This document shows positions 1-5,588 of a stretch of 5,588 bases of DNA, piece by piece. A program made the position numbers and the translations under genes. The stretch is from Bacteroidales bacterium UBA2632. Its GTDB lineage: Bacteria; Bacteroidota; Bacteroidia; Bacteroidales; Dysgonomonadaceae. The stretch is taken from assembly GCA_002359825.1 (NCBI GenBank), contig DENY01000132.1, positions 19,832 to 25,419 on the forward strand, in the 5' to 3' direction. The notes beneath the pieces are model-generated. The model worked only from the letters and a program-made list of their open reading frames with translations. It was not told the DNA's origin and did no database searches. The stretch's first letter is position 1. The number at the start of each line of letters is the position of its first letter.

Positions 1-722
1 CGAACCACTTACAACATTCGTGCCCATAAAACATAAATTACCAAGCTCAATAGGTGGTTTATTATCGGAGTCTGTTATTGCTGAAGGTCTTTTTTCAACG
101 GGAAGTGATTCTCCTGTAAGCATAGATTCTCCAATAAATAAATCAATACTTTCCACCACCCGACAATCTGCAGGTATCATGTCGCCTGCAGCTAAATACA
201 CAATATCGCCAGGCACTATATGCTTCATCACTATCTCTTCCCGTTTCTTCCCTTTCCTCAAAACAGCGGTAGTAGTTGTAACCATGCCTTTCAGCTTCTC
301 AGCAGCGCGATTACTTCGATACTCTTGGAAAAAACTGAGTAGAGAACTGATGATTATCATTGCAGTGATAACAATTACAGTCTTCCAATCTTCCTGTCCA
401 GGTGCAGCAAACCAAACATCTATCAGGTAGGAATAACTACAATGGCTACAAGAATAAATATAAAAGGATTGGCAAATGACTTTATCAACTGTGTGTACCA
501 AGCTGGAGCACGATCATAATCTACTTCATTCAAACCATATTTTGATATGCGTTTCTTGGCAACATCATCAGTAATTCCATCTGCCGAACTATCTAGCATA
601 TTGAAAACTTCGTTGATATTTTGTCGTGATGCTTTTCGAAGCTTTTCAGCAGCAAGCACATTCATTTCAGAGTCAGTTTTAGATTCGAAAGACTGTTTAT
701 CAGCTGGCTTATTCTTTTTCAT
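1..722 (-). pseudogene. mgtA: Magnesium-translocating P-type ATPase (MgtA-like), N-terminal part, frameshifted and cut by the window edge
   Basis: P3-type P-ATPases of the MgtA/MgtB group import Mg2+ across the inner membrane using ATP. Restoring one base gives about 241 N-terminal residues of a protein usually near 900. A cytoplasmic N-terminal region ends in LNEVDYDRAPAWYTQLIKSF, the usual lead-in to TM1. TM1 (about residues 86-100) and TM2 (about 113-128) follow, then the start of the actuator domain with PGDIVYLAAGDMIPADCR and the TGES loop (residues 203-206, bases 106-117). The phosphorylated DKTGT lies beyond the left edge. The frame breaks at 430-434: the upstream frame reads VAIVVI then PT-stop (stop at 423-425). 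Reading att then tcc, one base back, continues in perfect family style as SYLIDVWFAAPG. The simplest explanation is one lost T. I chose the ATG at 720-722 (MKKNKPAD). An ATG at 765-767 overlapping the TGA of the preceding gene is possible but adds an unlikely extension. The gene lies 44 bases after the dehydrogenase. Family call is sure; whether the break is real is not. Confidence 0.88.
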
Positions 723-766
723 ATTTTTTATAATTGTTTTATTTCTACACAAATAATTCTTCCACA

Positions 767-1702
767 TCAATCTACCCGATTATCATTTTTTTCCTGCAGG
801 AAATCCGAAATGTTTTTCACAGTTACTTCCATCCTTCTATTGAGTGCTTCTTCCGTTTTATAAGCAACGTGTGGAGTCAGAACAACATTATCCAATTTCA
901 ACAATCTGTTATTCTTATCGATGGGTTCTTGAGCAAAAACATCTAACCCAGCTCCTGCAATTTTCTTTTGCTCCAAAGCATCAATCAAGTCTGCTTCATT
1001 TATAATTGCCCCTCTGGCAGTATTCACCAAAACGGATGTCTTTTTCATTGCGGACAATTCCTTTTCTGCAATAATCCCCTCAGTCTGTTTGTTGAGTGGC
1101 AAATGAACAGAAACAATATCCGCAGTAGCAAAAAAAGCTTGCTTATCAAAAATATATCTTCCACCAAGTGTTTTGAATGCATCGTTCTCGCTTCTAGACC
1201 AACCAATCAAATCGCAACCAAAGGCTTTGAAAACCTTAGCAGTTGCTACTCCTATTTCGCCTGTTCCCATAACTCCAATGGTCTTTCCAAACAATTCTGT
1301 TCCAGGATTTAGGATCCACCCTTCATTGCGAATTATTTTATTGCCCTGTGTTAATTCTCTCAAAACAGCAATAGTGAGACCAATTGATAATTCAACTACA
1401 GAATTAGTAGAGTATTTGGGTACATTATAAACGGCTATATCATGCTCTCGACAATACTCCATATCTACAGAGTCGTATCCCGTGAAAGCAACAGCAATCA
1501 TTTTCAGATTGGGAAACTGTTCAAGGTATTCTTTGTCAAGCTTCTTCAGTACAGTTACTATTACTTCGACCATATTTGGTGTTGCTACTTTCTTATCCCA
1601 GACTATTTCATAGTCTAAGTTTGATTTCTGGATGCTCTTTTCAAAATCTTGTTTGGGAGTTAAGAGATCATCTATGATTAGAATTTGTTTTTGTTGTGAC
1701 AT
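767..1702 (-). CDS. D-2-hydroxyacid dehydrogenase, NAD(P)-dependent (substrate unknown)
   Basis: This is a complete 311-residue member of the D-isomer-specific 2-hydroxyacid dehydrogenase family, a cytoplasmic oxidoreductase interconverting 2-oxoacids and D-2-hydroxyacids. The split N- and C-terminal catalytic lobe covers about residues 1-105 and 285-311, and the Rossmann domain about 106-284. The nucleotide loop is G146-T-G148-E-I-G151. The catalytic triad is intact: R230 in NTARGAII, E259 in DVFAQEP and H278 in LTPHVAYKTEEA. The second Rossmann strand ends in LIGWSRS (165-171), where NAD-preferring relatives usually carry an acidic residue. The basic/serine pair hints at NADPH, which is inference. 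Glycerate/hydroxypyruvate, phosphoglycerate or other 2-oxoacid activity cannot be separated here; the short length without an ACT domain argues against a regulated SerA. The start is the ATG at 1700-1702, preceded by an A/T-rich stretch with no clear Shine-Dalgarno site. No convincing promoter is seen directly upstream. mgtA follows after 44 bases, suggesting cotranscription. Confidence 0.93.
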   Translation of the reverse strand: MSQQKQILIIDDLLTPKQDFEKSIQKSNLDYEIVWDKKVATPNMVEVIVTVLKKLDKEYLEQFPNLKMIAVAFTGYDSVDMEYCREHDIAVYNVPKYSTNSVVELSIGLTIAVLRELTQGNKIIRNEGWILNPGTELFGKTIGVMGTGEIGVATAKVFKAFGCDLIGWSRSENDAFKTLGGRYIFDKQAFFATADIVSVHLPLNKQTEGIIAEKELSAMKKTSVLVNTARGAIINEADLIDALEQKKIAGAGLDVFAQEPIDKNNRLLKLDNVVLTPHVAYKTEEALNRRMEVTVKNISDFLQEKNDNRVD

Positions 1703-1762
1703 TTTAAATGGGGTAATTACATAAGTTAGTATTCAATACATGACGACGCATCAAAAAACATT

Positions 1763-1791
1763 TCTGATAAATTCAGCTTGTTGTTATCAGA
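1763..1791 (-). terminator. Possible weak hairpin terminator after the small peptide frame
   Basis: TCTGATAA (1763-1770) and TTATCAGA (1784-1791) form a perfect 8-base inverted repeat around a 13-base loop. On the minus strand the stem is followed, after aatg, by TTTTTT. The stem is A/T-rich and the T run is displaced, so termination would be weak. The restored stop codon (TGA, 1787-1789) of the small peptide lies inside the stem, as expected for a 3' end of that unit. A protein-binding site is an alternative. Confidence 0.35.
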
Positions 1792-1944
1792 GTCCTGTTG
1801 ATACGAAGCATGAAGTTCCGAACACACCTGTTGCCATACCTGATACTACAAAAAAACCACCCCAATTATTGTTCCCAAACCAATGCCTACAGCATCTTTA
1901 AAAGTAAGCGAACTTAAAAAGGCTTTAACATTTGTTCTCTTCAT
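1787..1944 (-). pseudogene. Small hydrophobic single-TM peptide frame, interrupted in a T7 run
   Basis: I do not recognise this gene. An ATG at 1942-1944 follows an AGGAAG purine tract (1946-1951 on the other strand) and opens a frame beginning MKRTNVKAFLSSLTF. As written it stops after 32 residues (TAG, plus positions 1846-1848) just past a seven-T run (plus-strand A7, 1850-1856). Adding one T gives a 52-residue peptide ending at TGA (1787-1789), with a basic N-terminus followed by a glycine-rich hydrophobic segment (about residues 18-45) containing GIGLG, GTIIG and SGMATG. That is the shape of a small membrane protein or bacteriocin-like peptide. Support comes from context: a Bacteroidota-type promoter about 110 bases upstream and a hairpin right at the restored stop. 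The break could be decay, homopolymer sequencing error or slippage-based switching. Function unknown; chance hydrophobic translation of A/T-rich DNA cannot be excluded. Confidence 0.4.
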
Positions 1945-2055
1945 TCTTCCTGTTTAATTTATGATTGCATCTGCGATTTCTTCAGTAGCAACGCCAACTT
2001 ACAACAACATTTATATCTAAATCGTTTTAATGATGATGCAACTTATCAATAACCT

Positions 2056-2084
2056 CAAAGATACAATAATAATAAAAATGGCAA
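2056..2084 (-). promoter_or_regulatory. Bacteroidota-type promoter (-33 TTG / -7 TATCTTTG)
   Basis: On the minus strand TTG (2082-2084) is followed by an 18-base spacer and TATCTTTG (2056-2063), a full match to the TAnnTTTG -7 element described for the Bacteroidota primary sigma factor. The start of transcription would be near 2050, giving a leader of about 105 bases before the small hydrophobic peptide. Read-through could also supply the dehydrogenase and mgtA, for which no nearer convincing promoter was found. Assigned from motif and spacing only. Confidence 0.5.
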
Positions 2085-2133
2085 TTGGGAGAGAAAATAA
2101 GAATCAACAGCAAAATTATGTGTTCATCTTTAG

Positions 2134-2157
2134 CTCTCCCCGTAGGTGAGAGTTTTT
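2134..2157 (+). terminator. Orphan plus-strand intrinsic terminator-like hairpin
   Basis: CTCTC (2134-2138) pairs with GAGAG (2148-2152). After one mismatch, CC (2140-2141) pairs with GG (2145-2146), leaving loop GTA. TTTTT follows at 2153-2157. The T run exists only on the plus strand, yet no plus-strand gene is visible upstream in the window. It may end a small RNA or antisense transcript. The 5' half, CTCTCCC (2134-2140), could instead pair with GGGAGAG at 2087-2093. Confidence 0.4.
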
Positions 2158-2507
2158 GATTGTATCTGTAGTTGGTAAATATTACTTTCTATATGCGAGA
2201 TTCAAATTGTAATTTAGCGCAAGCGTGGAGGTGAAAATTGGATTGCCAGAATGTCAAGCGTTGCTAATAATGTAGCGATTTACATACTGAAATCATGGGC
2301 TATTATACAGTTTTGAAATCAAACTCAACCTCAAACCTACTTAAAAAATTGTATTTTTGTTTCTAACGAGGACATTTATTCAGCACTCTCATTATTTTTC
2401 TATCTTCTCAAGTGTCAATTTGTAAATAATAGCCTGTTATTTTTACAAATCACTAGAATATGCGACAAAAAACAGTTGGAAATCAAATCGTACCCCTACA
2501 ATCGAGG
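2158..2507. other. Non-coding stretch with no recognisable gene
   Basis: No reading frame of convincing length or character is found on either strand. The longest item is a 21-codon plus-strand frame (2251-2316) without a good ribosome site. Two isolated -7-like octamers (TAGGTTTG on minus at 2332-2339, TATTTTTG on plus at 2352-2359) lack a matching -33 element. Composition is strongly A/T-rich. It may be decayed sequence left by whatever placed the adjoining inverted-repeat element. Confidence 0.5.
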
Positions 2508-2511
2508 TTTC

Positions 2512-2764
2512 AACTGTTGAAAACGCAATCTACCATGGTAGAAATGTTTTGAAGTACTTAAATAGTGCATTTTGGGGCAAAACTTGGAGAAAAATGGCAT
2601 GAAAAGAGAAAAAACAACAGAGTTTCGAAAAAACAGGTGATAAAGAAAGCATTTTACGGTGCGAAATGGGTTTTTATGACATAAATGCCCAAGAAACGGA
2701 CAGTAAAACGAAAAAAATGCGATGTAAAACATTTTGTAGGCTGCTGATGCGATTTTCAACAGTT
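2512..2764. repeat. Imperfect inverted-repeat element, MITE-like
   Basis: Two outward arms match in inverse orientation. The left arm 2512-2550 begins AACTGTTGAAAACGCAATC and ends in AAATGTTTT. The reverse complement of the right arm (2726-2764) begins AACTGTTGAAAATCGCATC and also ends in AAATGTTTT at almost the same distance. The first 12 bases and the last 9 are identical; the middle differs and carries a CTACCATGGTAG palindrome (2530-2541) only on the left. About 175 bases lie between the arms. Short size, paired arms and lack of a credible gene suggest a non-autonomous element or a dispersed intergenic repeat. No target-site duplication was identified, so the true ends are unknown. Confidence 0.45.
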
Positions 2765-2766
2765 TC

Positions 2767-2794
2767 AAACATTTTGTATGCATACAAAATGTTT
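2767..2794. repeat. 28-base perfect palindrome
   Basis: AAACATTTTGTATG (2767-2780) is followed at once by its exact reverse complement (2781-2794). Allowing one bulged T, pairing extends by TCA/TGA on the outside. It sits immediately right of the inverted-repeat element, and AAACATTTTGTA is repeated directly at 2727-2738 inside that element's right arm. Possible roles are a cruciform or hairpin end of the element, or an operator for a dimeric regulator. No T run makes it a clear terminator. Confidence 0.75.
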
Positions 2795-2979
2795 TGACCA
2801 GATATATCAATAGATGACCATATGCATCTCATGCAAAGTAAACAGTTATTTATAATTAGAATTAAAAATATATTTCCACAATGGAGTGGTTCCCACTGCG
2901 AATATGTGATGTGAGAGATGCTGTTCAGTTATCGTCTATAAACAGAGAGTTCTAGAAGATCAATAATTGCTTATTATAA

Positions 2980-3016
2980 AAAAAGCCTCCAATACATTTC
3001 GTATTAAAGGCTTTTT
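2980..3016 (-). terminator. Rho-independent terminator of the hexosaminidase gene (bidirectional shape)
   Basis: AAAAAGCCT (2980-2988) pairs with AGGCTTTTT (3008-3016), and inside it AATAC (2991-2995) pairs with GTATT (3001-3005), with a CC/AA internal bulge and loop ATTTC. On the minus strand the stem ends in a seven-T run. It begins 35 bases after the GH20 stop codon. The A and T flanks would allow function in either direction, but there is no plus-strand gene to serve. Confidence 0.85.
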
Positions 3017-3051
3017 AAAATATTGATTAGAATAAAGTTCTATGGTTCATT

Positions 3052-4659
3052 TTAATCCAACGGACCATAAACTACTCCGTTTTCGTCCCATCTATTCAAG
3101 AAGTAGGGGAGTGATTTTCTGAAATTGTCATAGTTTTTATTGCTGGGTAGTGTCCATGCACATTCTGAATAAGCAGCTATGCGTGGGAACACTTTTTTCT
3201 GCATATCTTCAACAGTAGGAATAAACTCGCCCCACATTTGACAACCCATACCTAATACTTTACTCTCTAATTCTTTTGGCAATTCATTCGGGATAGGATT
3301 AAACGAATATGCTTTGGTTAGAGGAATTTTCTCATAGTTATAATCTAAATAGGTGTAATTGTGATAAGAATTCACTACATCGTAACCATTTTCGATAGTG
3401 TTCACAATGAGTGCTGAATCTCCCTTCCAGAACTGAACAATGGTCCCATCTGCAAGCTTCTGGCTAACATCTTTGGTATCTTCATCCGATTGGTACTCAT
3501 GCAATTGAGCACCTGTGATATCGTTCCATCCCATCATCCTTTTGCCTTTTTCTTTTAGCATGTTCGATATATTGTTTGTGAAAAACACTTGCAACTCTGC
3601 TGGGGTCTTCAATCCGTGTTTTCTCATATATGATTTAACTTTATACGAATCGTTCCACTGGTTGTATCTAATTTCGTCGCCACCTATATGAATAACCGGT
3701 GAGGGAAATAGTGCTATAAGCTCATCAAATACATCACTGAAAAAATCTAGAACAATGGGGTTGGTTACATCATATATATCATATTGAACACCAAATTGAC
3801 CTGGGACTTTTATTTGTTTACCAGTCACTCCAAATTCTGGATATGCGGCAATGGGTGCACTAGAGTGTCCTGGCATTTCAAATTCGGGAACTATTACTAT
3901 ATGACGCTTAGCTGCATATTCCACAAGTTCCTTTATCTCTTCTTGTGTGTAAAAACCACTGTGTGGCTTTCCATCATACAGATCGCTATGAAAATGATTT
4001 ATTTCAGTTGAATCACGATAAGCTTCTACTTCAGTTAGCTTAGGATATTTCTTTATTTCGATGCGCCATCCTTGGTCATCAGTAAGGTGCCAATGGAAAA
4101 CATTCATTTTGAGCAGGGCCATTTCATCAAGTAAATCTTTTACCACTTCTTTTCCTTTGAAGTGTCTTGCTTCATCTAGCATAAAAGCACGCCACTCAAA
4201 AGCTGGGTAATCATTGATAGTTCCTTGTTGTACTACAAATTTCCCATCTTCTTTAGTAATAATTTGACGCAGTGATTGCACTGCATTCAAAACACCTGCT
4301 TGCGAGTTCGACGTAATGGCAATGTTCTTTTTAGTAACATCCATTTTGTAACCATCTTCTTTTTCTGAGCTGTACTGATTGTCAAGTTTTAAGAGGATGT
4401 CAGCATCCTTTTCGTTCTCAACTGTTTGAATATTCATTCCAAAGTCAGCAATAAGATACTCTTTCAGCAAATCGGCTTCATTTGTTACATCTTCTGTGAA
4501 AAAGACCTTCACGTTGTTTGTCAAAGCAATCGTTCCATTTGAATAGATGATCGAGTTGGGTTGAGGAATTATTTGATAGTCCACAATCGGCGTTTCCTTG
4601 CACGCAATTAAAAGAATACTTGCTATTAAGAATAGCGACAATTTTGATTTCATTTTCAT
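3052..4659 (-). CDS. Beta-N-acetylhexosaminidase, GH20, lipoprotein
   Basis: A complete 535-residue glycoside hydrolase family 20 enzyme that removes terminal beta-linked GlcNAc or GalNAc from oligosaccharides such as host glycans, chitooligosaccharides or wall fragments. A lipoprotein signal (MKMKSKLSLFLIASILLIAC) has lipobox L17-I-A-C20, so the mature enzyme is membrane-anchored, facing the periplasm or outside. The GH20b N-terminal domain covers about 25-152 and the catalytic barrel about 153-500. Family motifs are WRAFMLDEARHF (156-167), FHWHLTDDQGWR (188-199), VPEFEMPGH (257-265), HIGGDE with catalytic D328-E329 (the Asp orienting the substrate acetamido group, the Glu as acid), GWND (377-380), VQFWKG (408-413) and QMWGE (474-478). 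It lacks the extra C-terminal carbohydrate-binding domains of longer relatives. The start at 4657-4659 was chosen over the ATG two codons on because the tandem Met-Lys keeps a normal basic n-region. The nearest -7-like site upstream, TAGACTTG (4733-4740), is one base off consensus and lacks a -33 partner. Exact substrate cannot be told. Confidence 0.97.
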   Translation of the reverse strand: MKMKSKLSLFLIASILLIACKETPIVDYQIIPQPNSIIYSNGTIALTNNVKVFFTEDVTNEADLLKEYLIADFGMNIQTVENEKDADILLKLDNQYSSEKEDGYKMDVTKKNIAITSNSQAGVLNAVQSLRQIITKEDGKFVVQQGTINDYPAFEWRAFMLDEARHFKGKEVVKDLLDEMALLKMNVFHWHLTDDQGWRIEIKKYPKLTEVEAYRDSTEINHFHSDLYDGKPHSGFYTQEEIKELVEYAAKRHIVIVPEFEMPGHSSAPIAAYPEFGVTGKQIKVPGQFGVQYDIYDVTNPIVLDFFSDVFDELIALFPSPVIHIGGDEIRYNQWNDSYKVKSYMRKHGLKTPAELQVFFTNNISNMLKEKGKRMMGWNDITGAQLHEYQSDEDTKDVSQKLADGTIVQFWKGDSALIVNTIENGYDVVNSYHNYTYLDYNYEKIPLTKAYSFNPIPNELPKELESKVLGMGCQMWGEFIPTVEDMQKKVFPRIAAYSECAWTLPSNKNYDNFRKSLPYFLNRWDENGVVYGPLD

Positions 4660-4778
4660 TTTTAATTTGTTAGAGATATGACAGATCGATATAATTATGT
4701 TTAACTGTATAATGTGAATTTCTGGGCTGAATCAAGTCTAACTATTATATTGGCTCACATATATTTATAATAGTAGAG

Positions 4779-4822
4779 AATCTTTTAACAACGAAATTCG
4801 TTTATAAAAAACAGAAAAGATT
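4779..4822. repeat. Inverted repeat in the acyltransferase-GH20 gap
   Basis: AATCTTTT (4779-4786) and AAAAGATT (4815-4822) are perfect inverse copies. The 28-base loop contains a smaller ACGAA-a-TTCGT hairpin (4791-4801). It begins four bases past the acyltransferase stop on the minus strand and may form a 3'-end structure, but it has few G/C pairs and no good trailing T run. No other terminator is seen in this 166-base gap. Confidence 0.3.
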
Positions 4823-4825
4823 ACA

Positions 4826-5587
4826 TTAATCCTTTTTTTTACGCTTTCCTTTAATAAGGTCCCCCAAATGGTTCATAAATCTTTTTGTAGGCAAGTTTTT
4901 CATATACGATTCAATGTGGCGTACACGCTTTTCTTGCAATATTTGCTTTTCTTCAATTAATATTCCAGTCTCTTCTACATCTCCAAATTCATCATTAATA
5001 GACGTTCCGAAAACTCTCATCGTAGGCGATAAACTCATATAAGCATTAATTAGCGGAGGAATACTCAGTTTCAAAGCGCGTACTTCACGATTGAGAATCT
5101 TGTAGTCTTCTTTAAATGTTTTGCCTTGGAATAGTTCCTCCATTTTAGCAATATTTGTATTGGTTTCTAAAGGAACAATAGGTGTGATAAGTTTTTCTTT
5201 ATCAGGAAAATGTTTCTGCATAAAGTAAAGAATCATATTACGCGCATTCTTATTGTATGTACCGTACATGGTTACTTTTCCAAAAAAATATTTGATTGTA
5301 GGGTCTATTACAGAAAGAGCACCTAGTCCATCCCAAAGATTGTCCAGTGCGAAAATGCCTTTGCGACTCCTTAGAGTAGATTGATACTCCAGTGACACAA
5401 ACGATCTTCCCAGCTCAACGGTGTAGGGAAGATATTCATCGATGAACTTTTGTGAAAAATTCAATAAATGTCCAGTTGCCAATATCGGTTTCCCATTTTC
5501 ATCAAACTCAACATCAGCTCCACTCAGAAATCGGTAGCCACCCAATATCTCCTCTTCTTCAGGATCCCATACAATTAATTGACGATA
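4826..5587 (-). CDS. GNAT-family lipid N-acyltransferase (OlsB/GlsB, 'hemolysin'-type), 5' end missing
   Basis: The last 253 residues of a larger gene; the frame is open through the right edge (YRQLIVWDPEEEEILGGYR at the border), so the apparent TTG start at 5543-5545 is not real. The sequence fits the GNAT-like family (Pfam Acetyltransf_5) of OlsB and the Bacteroides GlsB protein, often annotated as hemolysin. Members transfer a 3-hydroxy fatty acid from acyl-ACP to an amino acid (ornithine or glycine), the first step of phosphorus-free aminolipids. Recognisable parts are the VWDPEE-x-E-x-LGGYR strand at the border, ELGRSFV and LDNLWDGLGAL in the middle, and YFFGKVTMYGTYN before the long C-terminal helical region. 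The protein ends in a very basic tail (KGKRKKKD), perhaps for membrane contact (inference). The partner O-acyltransferase (PlsC-like GlsA) is not downstream here; it could be upstream beyond the window. The amino-acid substrate cannot be decided from the visible part. Confidence 0.8.
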   Translation of the reverse strand, partial: YRQLIVWDPEEEEILGGYRFLSGADVEFDENGKPILATGHLLNFSQKFIDEYLPYTVELGRSFVSLEYQSTLRSRKGIFALDNLWDGLGALSVIDPTIKYFFGKVTMYGTYNKNARNMILYFMQKHFPDKEKLITPIVPLETNTNIAKMEELFQGKTFKEDYKILNREVRALKLSIPPLINAYMSLSPTMRVFGTSINDEFGDVEETGILIEEKQILQEKRVRHIESYMKNLPTKRFMNHLGDLIKGKRKKKD

Positions 5588-5588
5588 G

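Noticed and set aside
20..430. Plus-strand open frame of 136 codons
   Set aside because: It is the complement of the mgtA coding sequence, whose minus-strand translation is clearly family-like.
765..770. Alternative mgtA starts overlapping the dehydrogenase stop (ATG at 765-767, TTG at 768-770)
   Set aside because: The overlap would allow coupling, but the extra 15-16 residues do not resemble the family's N-terminus; the ATG at 720-722 gives a more normal start.
2215..2316. Plus-strand frame containing KRGGENWIARMSS, open from a TAG at 2215 to a TGA at 2314
   Set aside because: Looks somewhat protein-like but is only 21 codons from its ATG (2251), with no convincing ribosome site, promoter or recognised family.
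2332..2339. TAGGTTTG, a full -7 match on the minus strand
   Set aside because: No TTG/TTTG at the proper distance upstream and no gene close downstream.
2298..2434. Nine-base inverted repeat GGCTATTAT / ATAATAGCC spaced by about 120 bases
   Set aside because: Short, A/T-rich and with no flanking extension; fits chance in a window of this size.
2496..2810. A 104-codon minus-strand open frame covering the inverted-repeat element
   Set aside because: Its ends match the repeat, the translation is rich in Phe, Cys, His and Lys without domain-like pattern, and its N-terminus is produced by the palindrome. More likely an accidental frame of the repeat.
2881..2900. Small hairpin AGTGG-TTC-CCACT
   Set aside because: Only five pairs and no T run or neighbouring gene; the strong terminator at 2980-3016 already accounts for the end of the GH20 transcript.

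Overview
The window looks like AT-rich chromosomal DNA from a member of the Bacteroidota, most likely Bacteroidales. This rests on the look of the proteins, a lipoprotein GH20 hexosaminidase, A/T-rich translation starts without strong Shine-Dalgarno sites, and a promoter of the Bacteroidota type (TTG, 18-base spacer, TATCTTTG). All recognisable genes are on the minus strand, so they read from right to left.

Right to left: (1) 4826-5587, the C-terminal 253 residues of a GNAT-type, OlsB/GlsB-like lipid N-acyltransferase, cut by the window edge. (2) 3052-4659, a complete 535-residue GH20 beta-N-acetylhexosaminidase lipoprotein, closed by a strong hairpin terminator at 2980-3016. (3) 1703-2979, about 1.3 kb with no intact gene. 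It holds a 28-base perfect palindrome beside a MITE-like imperfect inverted repeat (2512-2794), an orphan plus-strand terminator-like hairpin (2134-2157), a minus-strand promoter (2056-2084), and a short hydrophobic-peptide reading frame broken in a T7 run (1787-1944). (4) 767-1702, a complete D-2-hydroxyacid dehydrogenase with all catalytic residues. (5) 1-722, the N-terminal part of an MgtA-type magnesium P-type ATPase, running off the left edge and interrupted by a one-base deletion near 432.

The dehydrogenase and mgtA are 44 bases apart and could be cotranscribed, but no functional link is evident. The hexosaminidase would trim terminal GlcNAc/GalNAc at the cell surface or in the periplasm. 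The acyltransferase would act in membrane aminolipid synthesis.

No defence, CRISPR, phage or otherwise new multi-gene system is visible. The features most worth a second look are the two single-base frame breaks (decay or assembly error), the promoter-driven small hydrophobic peptide, and the palindrome/inverted-repeat element.
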